Below, piece by piece: positions 8,621 through 21,199 of a DNA stretch of 64,000 nucleotides. Every line of letters starts with the position of its first letter. Position 1 is the first letter of the stretch. This stretch comes from Pinus tabuliformis (Eukaryota > Streptophyta > Pinopsida > Pinales > Pinaceae). The DNA lies in assembly GCA_031772625.1 (NCBI GenBank), contig CM062815.1, positions 123,737,977-123,801,976 on the forward strand, read 5' to 3'. Made by a program: the position numbers and the translations under genes. The notes beneath the pieces were generated by a model that did not search any database, was not told the DNA's origin, and worked only from the letters and a program-made list of their open reading frames with translations.

Positions 8621-11478
8621 ATTTAAGTTATGCTTGGAAATCAAGCTTTGCAATGTTTTGACTTTGACATTTTATGAGAAGAATAAACACTCAATTAGGG
8701 TTGTTATGCGTTCAATATTTGTAATATGTGATTTTTAAGTTAATCATTATTTTTTGAAAAAAAAATTGATTATTATTATTTTTTTGACATGAAATTCATA
8801 AAAAAACCATTATTTAACCATTTTTAGTTAAATTTTTCGTATAAAAATTGTGATTTTGACATGTCAATTCTAGCAAAAAATTATCAAAACGTGTAGTTTT
8901 TTAGTTATATTTATGTTAAAAATGGTTATTTTTATGTCCATTGTTAAAAAATATTGTTTTATAGAAACAATTATTTCATGTGGATTGAAAAATTAATTAA
9001 GGATGTATAAATATGTAGAATATCGAAAATTCAAAATATCGACTTTCTAATTTAAAAATTCAAAACAATAAAAACCTTACTACGAAAAAATTAAAATAAA
9101 AATAAAAAACAACAAAATATGAAGAAAACAACCACTTCAAAAATTATCAAATTTACAAAATAATTATTTACATTTTATACATTAGAAAATTTAAAGCCAA
9201 AAAACAGGTCTTTTAAAGAAAGGGTGTGATGTAGAATACCCACTTTTTAAAATCAGCATGAAAATCACTACCATTCTAAAATGTAATATACATAAAAAAA
9301 ATTAAAGTGCCAAAAACTGTGCTCTAAAAAATACATGTGTGTTCTGCATCACCCCTTTTCAAAATTAGGTCACTTTTTTGCTATCTCTACGAAACGGGTA
9401 ACAGTATCAGTTCCTATTTCAAAGTTTACACTGTTGCTCTCAACAAGAATAAAAAACATTACAAATACCTTATAGCTCTCATATAATCAACCATATCAAA
9501 ATCCTCAAATACTCTCACTGCAAAAACACAAGCTATGCAAACAATAAATCAACCATATAAAAATGTATTTTCCCCTACAATCACAAAACATCAGTCATGT
9601 AACCAAACAACTACACAATTCTTTGTCTCTCAACCATCAATATCTGAACCTATGCTATAAAAACACCATACTCTACTCTAAACTATGACCAAGATTTTTA
9701 CTACTCATTGACATTTTCTACAACCTCTGCATACTCTATCTCAACCATCAGATTGAACTATGTCTCTCCATGCACCTTTCTAATCTTTGTATACTCCTCC
9801 CTTAACCTATGTGTGTTCACCTGCTTTAGGAGCTCATCCTCTAACCTCTGAACAAACCTATGCTTGGTATTATGCACATTGTGTAACCTCACATTGATCC
9901 GTTTGCTCATCTATTTAAATAATTTGATCCATTCTCTTCACTACTCATTTGATCAATGCATTCACACCTTAATCATTAACCAATAAAATTATTCCAACTG
10001 TAGATTAAGTAATTTTACTTTCGACACAAAACCATGAGAAAATACCCTAATTTATGCCACTCGAAATCACTACAATTCACATAAAATCCATAAAACTGAC
10101 TCTAGAGATGGTAACACTGGTCATCCCTCCAAGAAGTGCATTACTATTGCTGGTAGTACACTAGGAACCTGCATTATAATGCTGGTTCTGCCCTAGATAC
10201 CTACGTTACCTTGATTTCAAACCAAAATATTAGTCAACCCTCTTCAACTCCTCCTAAACCTGATCCTCTATATCTGCAAACATATCTAGACCCTATAAAA
10301 CTGCCTCAAACTCCTCTGCATAATTAAGAACATCATCATAAAGGATAAACACTTCTGCATCAAGTCAGAATCATGAAGACCTAGTTGGCTAAACACCTTT
10401 TCATGAATCAACATCTCTACATCGGATCAATGATAACTCATCTCTAGCTAACCACAAATCATGAGGGCTACAATCAACATGTTGATATCAATGATAAGAC
10501 AAACAATGCTAAGAACGTGTTGGCATCAATTCCAACACAACATCTTGGTTTGAATATTTGGCAATAAAAGGTAAATATTTATGTGTGTGTGTGCGTGTTT
10601 ACTTACAGGAAGTAGTAGTTATCATAGAATAAAATTGAAAAGAACTTGGGAAGGTAGAAAACTTGTTTCAAATTAGATGCATCCATCATAAAAGCTAGAC
10701 ACTATTGAATATACAATTGCTATTTTAGCTCTTGTTCCATTAGCTACACATGTGGCTAGGAATGAAATTATGGCTAAATATAATAAATCAAAATTAACAA
10801 TATGGTTGAGGGAGACAACTATGGCAATAGTCCAATCATATCCTCTATTGATTTTAACAGATGGCCTAAGATACTAAGATAAATGATAGTTATGGTCTAC
10901 ATAATGGTCAGAGGAAAGGAATATAGCAATGTTTTGTAAATGTTATGGTGTGGGGCTATTTTAGACTATGTATAATTTACACAACCAATTGAAATGCCAT
11001 CTATTGCATCTAATAAGTTAATAGCACATGCATTTGTAATTTAATAGAACTAACATGCTTTGGAAGCAATTTGTCTTCCTGTAATTGCATGCCAACTAAC
11101 ATACATGGAGTTAGATGAGTGTGAGGAAACACCACTCCATGATGTAAACTTGGAGGAAGAAATGAGGAAGAAACAAAGTCAACATGAAGCTTATGAAGGA
11201 AAAGAGGAAGGCTTTGGTGGGACAAGCATAAAATGTGCAAAAAAATGAGAGTAGATGATTAAATCAAAGTTTTTTTCCTAGTATTTAAAAAATGTTGTGG
11301 GCACTTTTTTTTTTTTTTCTTAGGGGCTCCCAATCACTTGGTGCCATGACAAGAAAACCCTTGGTTGATGACCTAGGCCAAAAAAATGTCTAGTCAATTT
11401 GGTGATGAGCACTATAATCTCGTGGCTCGATTGACGACCATGACTCAATGTTGAAGCTCAAATGGTAGAACACAGTGT
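8621..11478. other. Intergenic AT-rich DNA
   Basis: Only decayed sequence is seen. The first 600 bases are very AT-rich. An imperfect inverted pair lies at 9218-9237 and 9341-9359 (GGGTGTGATG... versus ...GCATCACCCC). The stretch 10540-11270 has scattered short open frames but no recognised domain. No confident gene is called. Confidence 0.5.
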
Positions 11479-11498
11479 GGGGGGGGGGGGGGGGGGGG
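11479..11498 (+). repeat. Homopolymer run of 20 G
   Basis: Twenty consecutive G residues are flanked by CAGTGT and TGTGCAATCG. No gene or element boundary is evident here. Run length in assembled sequence may be unreliable. Confidence 0.95.
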
Positions 11499-12752
11499 TG
11501 TGCAATCGTAGTTCCCTAGTGAGGTTCCACTTAGATTCTTTAGTGACGAATATTTTTTTGTTGAGATCCACAACTATTGTTAAGTGCGGGGTACCCTTGA
11601 TGTCAGCTAGAATGGGGGGTTCACACTTAGAGTTCCTCCCTCCGTCAAGATTTTGACTACCCAATTTATACCTTTTTCATAGGTGAAAACGTGAAGATGG
11701 GTTACACTTTTGTGAGAAGCGAGCAAGGAAAAGTCACAATGGCACTTTTTCGGCCGAAATAAATTATTTCTCTACCAAAAATATGAAAATTAACATTCGA
11801 TAAAAAAAGCGCATTTTGGTCGAATTTTAGAATAAACGGAAACATCAACATTCACGCATTATGTGAGTTTCTATACATATTAATATTTTGGCCGAAAAAA
11901 TGACTTCTAATACAGTAAACTTTTTTCGGTTGAAAACCTACAACTCTACAAAAACTAGAAAGTTTTTCAAGATTTCCATCTTTCTCCAAGTTCCGAGGGA
12001 TCAAACCCCATGAAATATTAGGAATTATGTTATGGAGCTAATACCAAAATGTTCAGAATTGAATCTTCTTTCAGTTGACATCAATTTTATTAGATTTACT
12101 TTGTCGTTTACTATTTTTAATTTTTTTTTAGGTAAAATGTGTGTAGTTTTTTTAGTTTGATTTAATTCCATGTGAAATAAAAAATCAGTAGCTACTAAAA
12201 TATACAAGTAAAAAATATCAAAAATAAATATGTCACAACCTTGAACTCTCTTTTTCAAAGGGGTATTTTATTTTTTATCTTTTATTTTTTATTATAACTA
12301 AAATGTACGGGAAAACTTTCATAACAAAAATATGTTTAAAAATTGCATTTGTTTCACATTGATTGAGTTCAAAAATTATAATATATATATAAGACTTAAA
12401 AAATATAATCGTGCAAAAGTAGAGTTTGTTTACATTGTTGCAACATATTTTGTTTTTAAAAAATACAAGGTTGACAATGAATAGATGAAGTTCAAAAAAA
12501 GCACGACTTCTTATCAATCCCATCATTTTTAAGGAATATAAATTCAGGCAAGATTAACATATAAATTGTCAATTAAAAAATTAGAAAAAATATCCAATAG
12601 AAAGCTAACAAAATTGTCAACGAGTTTTTCTTTTACTGCAAAGAAAAATTCTAATCTGAAAAATTACTTTTGTTTACTAAAAATCGAAGAACTTATAAAA
12701 TTATAAAATTCAACTTCTGAAAAAATAAATAAATAAATAAATTAAATTAATC

Positions 12753-12965
12753 CATCTTGACATTTTCACTCTCATGCGAATCCTCTTGACATTTCACTCA
12801 TGCGAATCCTCAATAAATGTAACCCATCTTGACATTTTGACTCTCATGTGAATCCTCTTGACATTTTGAATCATGCGAATCCTCCACAAATGTAACCCAT
12901 CTTGACATTTTCACTCTCATGTGTATCCTCTTGACATTTTCACTCATCACGCTCCACCCTTTTTG
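12753..12965. repeat. 72-73 bp tandem repeat, about three copies
   Basis: CATCTTGACATTTT recurs at 12753, 12825 and 12898, spaced 72 and 73 bases. Each unit contains a second shorter CTTGACATTT(T) plus TCATG(C/T)GAATCC, so there is an inner half-unit of roughly 30 bases. It is not coding. No boundary of a mobile element is seen. Confidence 0.9.
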
Positions 12966-13150
12966 TTGCTAAGTCCATGGCTTCGACATCACTCATTTGG
13001 CCTCGCTGCTTGAACTCTGGTTTTGACAAGGAGAAAAATCATCATGTTTCATTGATTTTGTGTCTGCACAGACTCAACGTGGTTACTTTCTCATGTAGTT
13101 CTACTCTCTCTATATTATGATTGAAAGAAAAAAGGGGGTGGCAGAACTCA

Positions 13151-13302
13151 AACCCCTATTTCCTCATGATGCTACATATCAAAGAATTAAATGAAGTCAA
13201 ACAGAAAAACCCAAAACAAGTAGTAAAACCCCTATTTCCTCATGATGCTATATATCAAAGAATTAAATGAAGTCAAACAGACAAACCCAAAGCAAGTAGT
13301 AA
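13151..13302. repeat. Tandem duplication of 76 bp
   Basis: Two adjacent copies start at the CCCCTATTTCCTCATGATG anchor, 76 bases apart. They differ at only a few positions, such as CATATC versus TATATC and GAAAAAC versus GACAAAC, so the duplication is fairly recent. Confidence 0.95.
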
Positions 13303-14719
13303 AATATCTAATGACATGCGTAAAATATTGTTATTAAATTATTATTATTATTATTATTTTTTAAATAATTTTTTATTTTTGGAGAAACAATAACCCAATT
13401 TAATAAGAAAAAAATTAATTTTAAATTTTGATGATAAAGTATTCTTTAATAATTCATAAAAAAAAATTAGAGCTATAAGATAATTAATGTAACATTATTT
13501 TTAAATTCAAAGTTTATTGTTAAAATAATGAAATGTATTATAGATATAAAGTTTATTTTATATATATATATATATATAATTTGTTTTTTAATTAAATACA
13601 TAAATTTAGGTTTTATTTGAGCACAAAACAAATCATTAGAAACCAAAATTCATATGGGATTATGAAAATTGACTACAACAACCAAATTCTATAAAGGCAT
13701 GAATTCATCAAAGGAATTCAAGGTATCAAATTTCTGAACAACAAATGTGAATCTAAGGATAAGTCTCTGTCTCGATTGAACATTAGAAACCCATTCATGT
13801 AGCTTTAAAAAAATGACTTTGAAGTAGATGTTTGCCAAAAAAATTTAAAGACACTCATAATTTTAGCCTCGAAATTCAAAATAAAGATCCATGCTTCATA
13901 TCAATGGGAGATTGGATCTGAACGAACATTTAAACACCAAGTCCCTTCATCAACACCACATCAAACCATTTCCTGATTTCAACCTCGACTTGGAATCAAT
14001 CGATTTTGTTTTACTTGTGGGCCTCACTTCATAATTTTGAATAAATTTATTGATCATGCACAAAGAACCCATAGTTTAAGACACACCCCAAAAAAACTTG
14101 GTAAGTCTATGGATCACTTGATGCAAGCCAATAATACTCCATTCCAATAACATTGGCCAATTGTTGGTGAATCTCTTTTGGCTAGGTTAAACACGAAGTA
14201 TTTATGCAAACTAGACCTTAAGGTCTTTTATACCCAAATGTACACACACCTTGTTATTTTGGTTTTGAAATGAAAACCTCAAATATAAACTACCAAAAGA
14301 GGCAGGGACTGTGCTGCAATGTATCTATCCAACTTATTAATTAATATTAACAATGAAGAAGCCATTATAACATTCTTTGTTGAGGGAGATGGCATGGAGC
14401 TCTACGACATCCATATTTCAGTAGCTAGGGTTTCCCTAGCCGTCATAAAACCCTTTGCTTGTAGGTACCAACGAACCCTGTGAATCATGGTTTGTTTGTG
14501 CCTTAAAGCCGTCATTTCCACCTTCGAGTTTATGAACCCATCAACACTGTGTTACTATGTGTATGCTCATTGCATCGTCGAGATCTGGTTGTGTTATCAC
14601 ATTCTGGGTGTTGCATCATTCGAGATATGGGTGTTTTGTTCGAGATTTGGGTTAATGATGCAATGATAAGGCTTAATGCAGCTAGTTGGTTGTATAGTAT
14701 TGCTCATCTTTAAGGGATT
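13303..14719. other. AT-rich intergenic DNA
   Basis: Poly-A/T and short TA runs occupy the first part (for example 13558-13579). Nothing that can be assigned to a gene or a complete element is visible. The last 300 bases may be the 5' part of the L1 relic that follows. Confidence 0.5.
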
Positions 14720-15960
14720 TCAAGTGGGTGCTATTTTTTTTGCATGATCAATGAGTGCCCCAAACAAATTTATGAAGAAGGAAAAATCAATCCCTTATTT
14801 GGATTTGGGGTTTTCTCCATCAACAAAACGAAATGTGGCAACTTTGAAGGAAAAAATATTTTTGGGAAAGTTTACTAGGTTGTGGCTAAGTTATGAAAGC
14901 ATAGTAGATTAGGTTTTTGTCAATTAGGAGAATCATGAACCCTTGGACATTTTTTACTAGGAAATGGGTATTACATATTTCTTTTTGAAAACAAAAATTA
15001 TAGAGACTAGATCAATAAGTTGGGCCTTATTTCATGGGTACCAATGGTTTGTTTCTCACTCATTGCTCTATGGAATTTAATCCTTTGATGGAAATTTCAT
15101 TTGCATCTCTATGGATCATATTTCCATCTCTCCCTCTTCTTTTATGGTGTAAAGGAATTTTTAAGGATATAGGAAGTAAATTGGGTCAATTTATTACAAG
15201 TGACATGGTAAATGGGAACAAATTTTCATGTGCCAATTTGTGTGGAAATGGATATCTTCAAAGGCCTCCCTGAGGTGATTTAGCTAAATTTGGATGGCTG
15301 GTCTAACCTCCAGGTTCTGGAGTATGAACAAGTTCCTTTTAAGTGTAATCTGTGTCATGAGAATGGACACTTTGCAAAAAGATGCCAAAAAGCTTCTGTC
15401 TCTCGAAGTTCTCTAATTCCATCACCTCCTCCTAAAGAAGAGAAAGGGGAAATAAGAAAGAATTCATTCCATTCAAAAAGAAACATAAGAAGAATGGAAA
15501 TAGGAAGCAATAGACATGTAAGGCTGAATCTTTGCATCAACCCCTTTCTAATAATAGTTTTGAAGTCCTTAATGTTTCTAAGGAAGAAGGCGAGATTCTT
15601 GAGGTCCAAATGGATGTTAATTCTAGATTAGGTCTCTTCTCCTATTCCAAAGCTATCACGTACTTCAAAAGATGAATATGTCCCAGATCAAGACTCTCCA
15701 ATGGAACTTCTGCGATGGACAAGTTCTCTCCACTGATTCCTCTTGCATTGAAAGGTAAAGAAGCTGGTAAGGTGGCCAAAAATAATTCCTATTCAAATAT
15801 GCTCAAAAAACAACATTCTTCCCCATTGATAACAAAAAGCAGGAAATATTACATAAGAAATAATTCCAGCCCTGAGTGCTCTCTTACACCCCATTGGCTT
15901 AGTAGTGGGTCATCTTCTAGTATTTATAGAAATGTCATGTTTCTGCATTTTCTTGTGTAA
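14720..15960 (+). pseudogene. Relic of an L1-type LINE ORF1
   Basis: The frame at 15034-15273 is recognisably related to the ORF1 of the better preserved LINE at 35895-37214: GTNGLFL aligns with GPQGLYL, and IGSKLGQFI with IGNARGKFI. The frame at 15290-15631 continues with LQVLEYEQVPFKCNLC and an intact zinc knuckle CX2CX4HX4C (CNLCHENGHFAKRC), then a basic Ser-rich tail. Stops and frame changes separate the parts. No endonuclease or reverse transcriptase follows, so only the 5' end of the element remains. In plants this domain order (DUF4283-like region plus zinc knuckle) is typical of L1 ORF1 proteins. Confidence 0.65.
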
Positions 15961-16262
15961 GAAATTTGTTAGAATATATTCCTACTCCAATGAAGCAGTT
16001 GGAAAAATCATTTGAAGATTAAGTTTTGGACCTTTTCTTGCCCTATTCTTATTGGGAGTAAGTTGGTTTTAAGATTTTCTAAAATCTTGTGAGACAAAAG
16101 CAATGTATCTCCTAATGTATTTGTCACTTCCAAGGGGATTTTTAATATTTCTTGTTTTATATATATAGAATATGAAGGCAAATATATGGAGAAAATTTAT
16201 TACTTATTTATTTTTATACGTTGATTTGTGTATTTTATTATTTCATTTTTTAAATATATTTG

Positions 16263-16304
<42 letters not shown>

Positions 16305-19300
16305 TATATATATATATATAAATATATAAATAAGAGTATTATCAAAGTAATTTAAAAATATTAATTTTTTTATCTTTAAATATTATTATAATAATTTTAA
16401 AATATTAATTTGATTCAAAAATTGATTTTAATATTTTGTTTGTATTAAATTTTTAACAATAATATTATTTTTTTCTTAAATTTAAAAATTATCATAAAAA
16501 TAATTAAAATATTAATTTTGAAAATATTATAATTTAATTTAAAATAATAATATTATTTATTTTATTTTTTTATTTTAAAATTAGACATTTCTACTATGTT
16601 TTAATTAATAAAAAAATTAATTTCCCACTTATATTAGTGAAACTGTGTCCATAAGATAAATGCATAACATCCATATTATCAAAATATTAAAAATCACACC
16701 ATAAAATAAGTTCATAAGTCTTTTACTATTAAAAGAATTATTACATGGCTAACATGAGTAGTAGATTCACTACTCAGTAGTGAAAGTAAAACAAAAAGGT
16801 TAACCTAAACATGTTAACAGAAGGGAGAGTCCATTCAAAATGGCTCTCAATTTTCTGATTCTTCCTTAGGGGCTGGGAAATCTAAGTATGCAATCTTTTT
16901 AGCTAGCAAAGACACTTTGTTGTCTAGTTTTTTAACGGGTAATTAAAAAGAATTAATGCATAGATTTTTTTTATTAAACTTTATTTCTCTCCGCCAACAC
17001 CTTTTCCATAATTGGCTATACTTACCGATAAATGTAATATCCATTTTTAAACCTCGAGCTTTGTATTTATAATTATAATTAATAATCTTGGAAATAAATA
17101 ACATGAACATTTCGACAAAATTTATTTGATGCGCTATATATTTTATTTAATATATTTCCAAAAAAACCCTTATCTCAGATTTTCATAACCTACTTATGTG
17201 GCTATTGAAGCCTGTCATGTATAAGTGTGTTACTTTTGACATTTTCCATTATCCCCACACCATCTAGTGGGGAGATTGAGGTTTTATTTCTCACCGATCG
17301 TATTAGTGAAAACTGGTGAATCTATGTTTTTTTTTTGTAAAAATCGACTATATAAATTATAATTTTTATTTAATTTGTCACCACCCATAGCAGTGAAAAG
17401 TGAAAACCAAGGGACATGTTTTTGTAAAATTCGATGGCCACACCCAACATTGATAGGTGTGGGCTTTATTTAAATTTAAATGTTTTCATTCAATGATGAC
17501 TTCTACAATCTCAGTCACAAGAACTCTATTAGGATTTTCTATTTATTTTTAATGATTGAAATTTTTATTCAAAATATAAATAGTTATTACTATTGATTTA
17601 TTGAAAATTTAGATTTAAAAATAAAGTTACATAAATATGAATATTATTTACAATTTTTATTATTATTAATATTGCAATTAATTCCAGTAATTATTTTAGA
17701 AAAATTATTTAAATAATTTTTATATTTAAAAAATATTAATTTAAGAGTGTAATATTATTTGTTTATAAAATTTTATTTTTTCTCAATGTTTTAAAATTTA
17801 TTGTTGTACCAATGGATGCATTTTACACCCTATTATAAGGGAGGTATGATTCTTTTTATGCTCATCCTCAAGTTGATATGTGTCTCTTTTAAAATGAAAA
17901 TAAAATATTTTATAAATACAAAATAATACCAGTTATAATTAAAAACAAATATGGATATACCCGTTTCGTTAGTTTTAATTAAAAGCATATAAATAAATAA
18001 TCTCACTCTTATTATGCTCGCTCAATTTCTCATTGACATTACAACTCAAAGATGTGGTATAAATATTTAATTCTTGCTCTCAATCATAAGTAAAATATTT
18101 AGATGTTCACGTGAAATAACATAATTTTAAATCAACTTTAAAAAATATAAAGTAATTAAAGTAAAATAAGATATTATTGCATGGAGAGGCACATTCTACA
18201 ACCCAATATGAGCAAGATGTGTATCTAGTTGACATGTGTCCCTTTTAAAATAAAATAAACTATTTTCTAGATAAAAAAACGATGTTATCTACAATGCATG
18301 TGATGACCATAATGATTGTAAGGGGAATGATAATAGGCTATAAGAGGGAGTAGAAAGGGAAAAACTCACACTTTTGATAGTAGTAAAGGCCTCAAAATGA
18401 AGGCCCGATGTCTCCCTCACACCTGGGACTTTGCAAATCCTCATGCAATCTTCGGCGAATAGCCAAAGCTAAATTGAAAGGGGTTCCTCAAAATGGATCA
18501 AAACTATGTTGCCAACATCTCCCTTGATTTTCATAGTACAAGGGTATATTTCACATATCTCATCTTACTTGTCTCTTTAATCTAATTTATTACATTTAAA
18601 ATATTTGTAAACCTAATTTACATTTCATGCCTATGGGTTATGGAACACCACAGATGAAAGAGAGAAAGCTAACCAAATAATAATAGAACAAAACAATTTT
18701 ATAGTGGGAACCCAAGGATGATAAAACCCACTCAAAACAACGATAGTAATTGTCCAACAAAGTTATAACTTATAGATAAGTTTGTCACCACTGGAATTCT
18801 CATGGATAAAACTTAGAACACCAGTGAAAACTGCTCATAAGCCATTTGGTTCCACAATAAGTCATCTCCAACATTGTCTTATATTGTTGAAACTATCAAC
18901 CCTATTTCTCTTGTGGACTTGGTGTCCTACCAAATATTTAATTCTTCATAGTTTCCTCCAATTCCACTTCCTCACATGCTCCTCATCCATGCTAATCTAA
19001 GAACCACTTTTCTTACTATACCTACTCAAGTTGATGCAATGGATCTTTTGTTAAATGTAATCCAACCATGGGATTTCAAACAAGTGTACTTAGTAGACCT
19101 TTGATCATGGCATAAAAATAAGAAAAATCCTACTTGATACTCTCATCACTCTTTTTATCGTATACATATGTGAATTCTGGGGATGAAGTGTCTCTAGAGA
19201 ATATTGAAGAAGCATAGATCAAATCCAAAAGAATTTTATAACTTATATTTTAGTATTAAAAATGTACACCTTATCATGCCCTCCTCATAGAAGCAAGCCT

Positions 19301-21061
19301 CTTCCCAATTGAGTGCATGACCTAATATGCTTGACCTAATTATTTGAGACTAATGACATATTGTCTTTTTGAAGATTCAATGCCAAATTTCTAACCAAGT
19401 TATAAACTTCCAATAAACCAATCCTTTGATTCTATTGAATCAACAAACTCATAATGTCATCATGCTACATGATACAATGGTGCTCTAATTCATTGATTTT
19501 AAAGTATGCTCACAAAAGAGTATCCTTATTAAAATGAATTAGCTCTTTGCAACTTCTCAAAATTATTTTGGATTCATTATATTTCTTTTGTCCATGTCAG
19601 GGTGATTTTCTATCCAATGGAGATGACCTTGATGCCTAATGAGGAAACCCTTTTGATTCTGGCATCTAAAGAGAAATATTTTTTGGGATTTGTAGAGTAG
19701 GAAATAAATTTAACATGGTTAGGGAATACAAAGTTATATACTTCCATGAAATTTCATTAAAAGTTTTAGTAATTCATGAATCTAAGGATGAATTCCAAAT
19801 AGAACCGAACTAAAAATATATACAACTATTTGAATACAAGAAATAGTAAGAGTTACCATAAACTAGATAAGCCTCAAGATAAACTCATGTGTCATTCTAT
19901 GCATTTTTCCACAAGCTTTATGAATTAGCCTTCCCTAATTGTTGCTTAATAATTATAGGCTTAAGAGGATGTAAAATAAAGGATGGAAAAACCAGAAGGG
20001 TTGAAAATTAAAGATATCCAACAAATGAAAATAAGTGATTGAGAGAAGGGAAGGAGCTAGTCTAATATGGCCAAACTCCTTCACTTAAACTTTATCAAAC
20101 CAATCGAGTGATGTGCCTATCCCAAAAGGAAAAAATTTTGGTTTATGAAAGAGAATGGAGAGTGAAGAATCATTGAATGGAGACATATACTATATAAGTT
20201 TGCGTTGATTTACCCAAAGCTAGAAAATTCCCCTTAGACCATATATTTACAGATGTAGTTGAGCCCTAAGCTTGCAAAGATAGTGTTGATGGGAAGTCCA
20301 AGAGAATTAACAAGCATACCAATGTTGTGATCCCTACCAAAACTAAGATGTGCTACTGCCCAATTCTAACACCTACACACTCTATTATCCCATTGATCAA
20401 ACACATAATATAATGGGATCCTTCAAATGCCACAACCAAAATTAATGAACACATGCTTAAGGTACTAGAAAGGATCCCTCAATCTCCCAAACTAATGCAA
20501 AGGGAATTATGAACTATATGTTCACTCATGAGAGAATAAATGTAATGTGAAACCATAAATCCAAACTTAGAACTATGGGACATAACATGTAGTTCTAACC
20601 TGATTTTTCAATAGTATTCCAATCTCAAGGTATTAAGCTACGTTAGCCCACTTGTCTACTACATAGTTGAGGTGTCTTTTGACATGGAAATAGGAGGATG
20701 TGAAAGGAAATTGGAATTGTTTTTAATCCAAATTATAATGTTTACCAAGTTATTTCCCTCTAGCATCATACACCATTCATGGCTTTGATGATGGCCATGG
20801 AATCTCCAACAATTTTAAACAATTTAACCATTTCCTCCTTTGGAATCAATATCCATTACATGGTATGTAAACTTTTTCCTCGTTAAAATAACTTATCCTA
20901 ATCCTATGCAAAAGAAGATACTATTTTTCTCCCAAGATTAAGGATTACTCCCCTCACTCTTTCCACCCTTACATCTTCGAATAAAATTTGAAATGTATAT
21001 GGTTGATATTATAAAAGTAGTGTTATATATTTTATTAGTTTATGGTACAATGAAATTTGTA

Positions 21062-21066
<5 letters not shown>
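15961..21066. other. Long AT-rich intergenic stretch
   Basis: No credible gene was found. A TA microsatellite lies at 16266-16320. Around 18640-18830 a stretch (GTGGGAACCCAAGGATGATA) recalls the GGAAACCCAATGTGGG motif in the Copia LTR of this window and may be an LTR remnant. Between 19200 and 20700 scattered fragments on both strands look like long-decayed coding sequence, but no domain could be named. Confidence 0.4.
16266..16320. repeat. (TA)n microsatellite
   Basis: The run consists of alternating T and A interrupted once by a G at about 16303. It lies in AT-rich intergenic DNA. Confidence 0.98.

Positions 21067-21099
<33 letters not shown>
21067..21099. repeat. (TG)n microsatellite
   Basis: About 16 TG repeats lie between ATATATG and TAATATTT. 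They sit about 130 bases outside the left copy of the long direct repeat of the Gypsy-like element. Confidence 0.98.
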
Positions 21100-21104
<5 letters not shown>

Positions 21105-21199
21105 TTTTAAAATATGTGTTACCTTTTTTTATTAATTTTTGGTAATGAAACATGTAAAATTTATGACCTTTTAAAATATAGGAAATCGAGTGAGTATGG

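Noticed and set aside
12753..13302. CRISPR-like array
   Set aside because: The repeats are directly adjacent tandem copies without unique spacers, in plant nuclear DNA.
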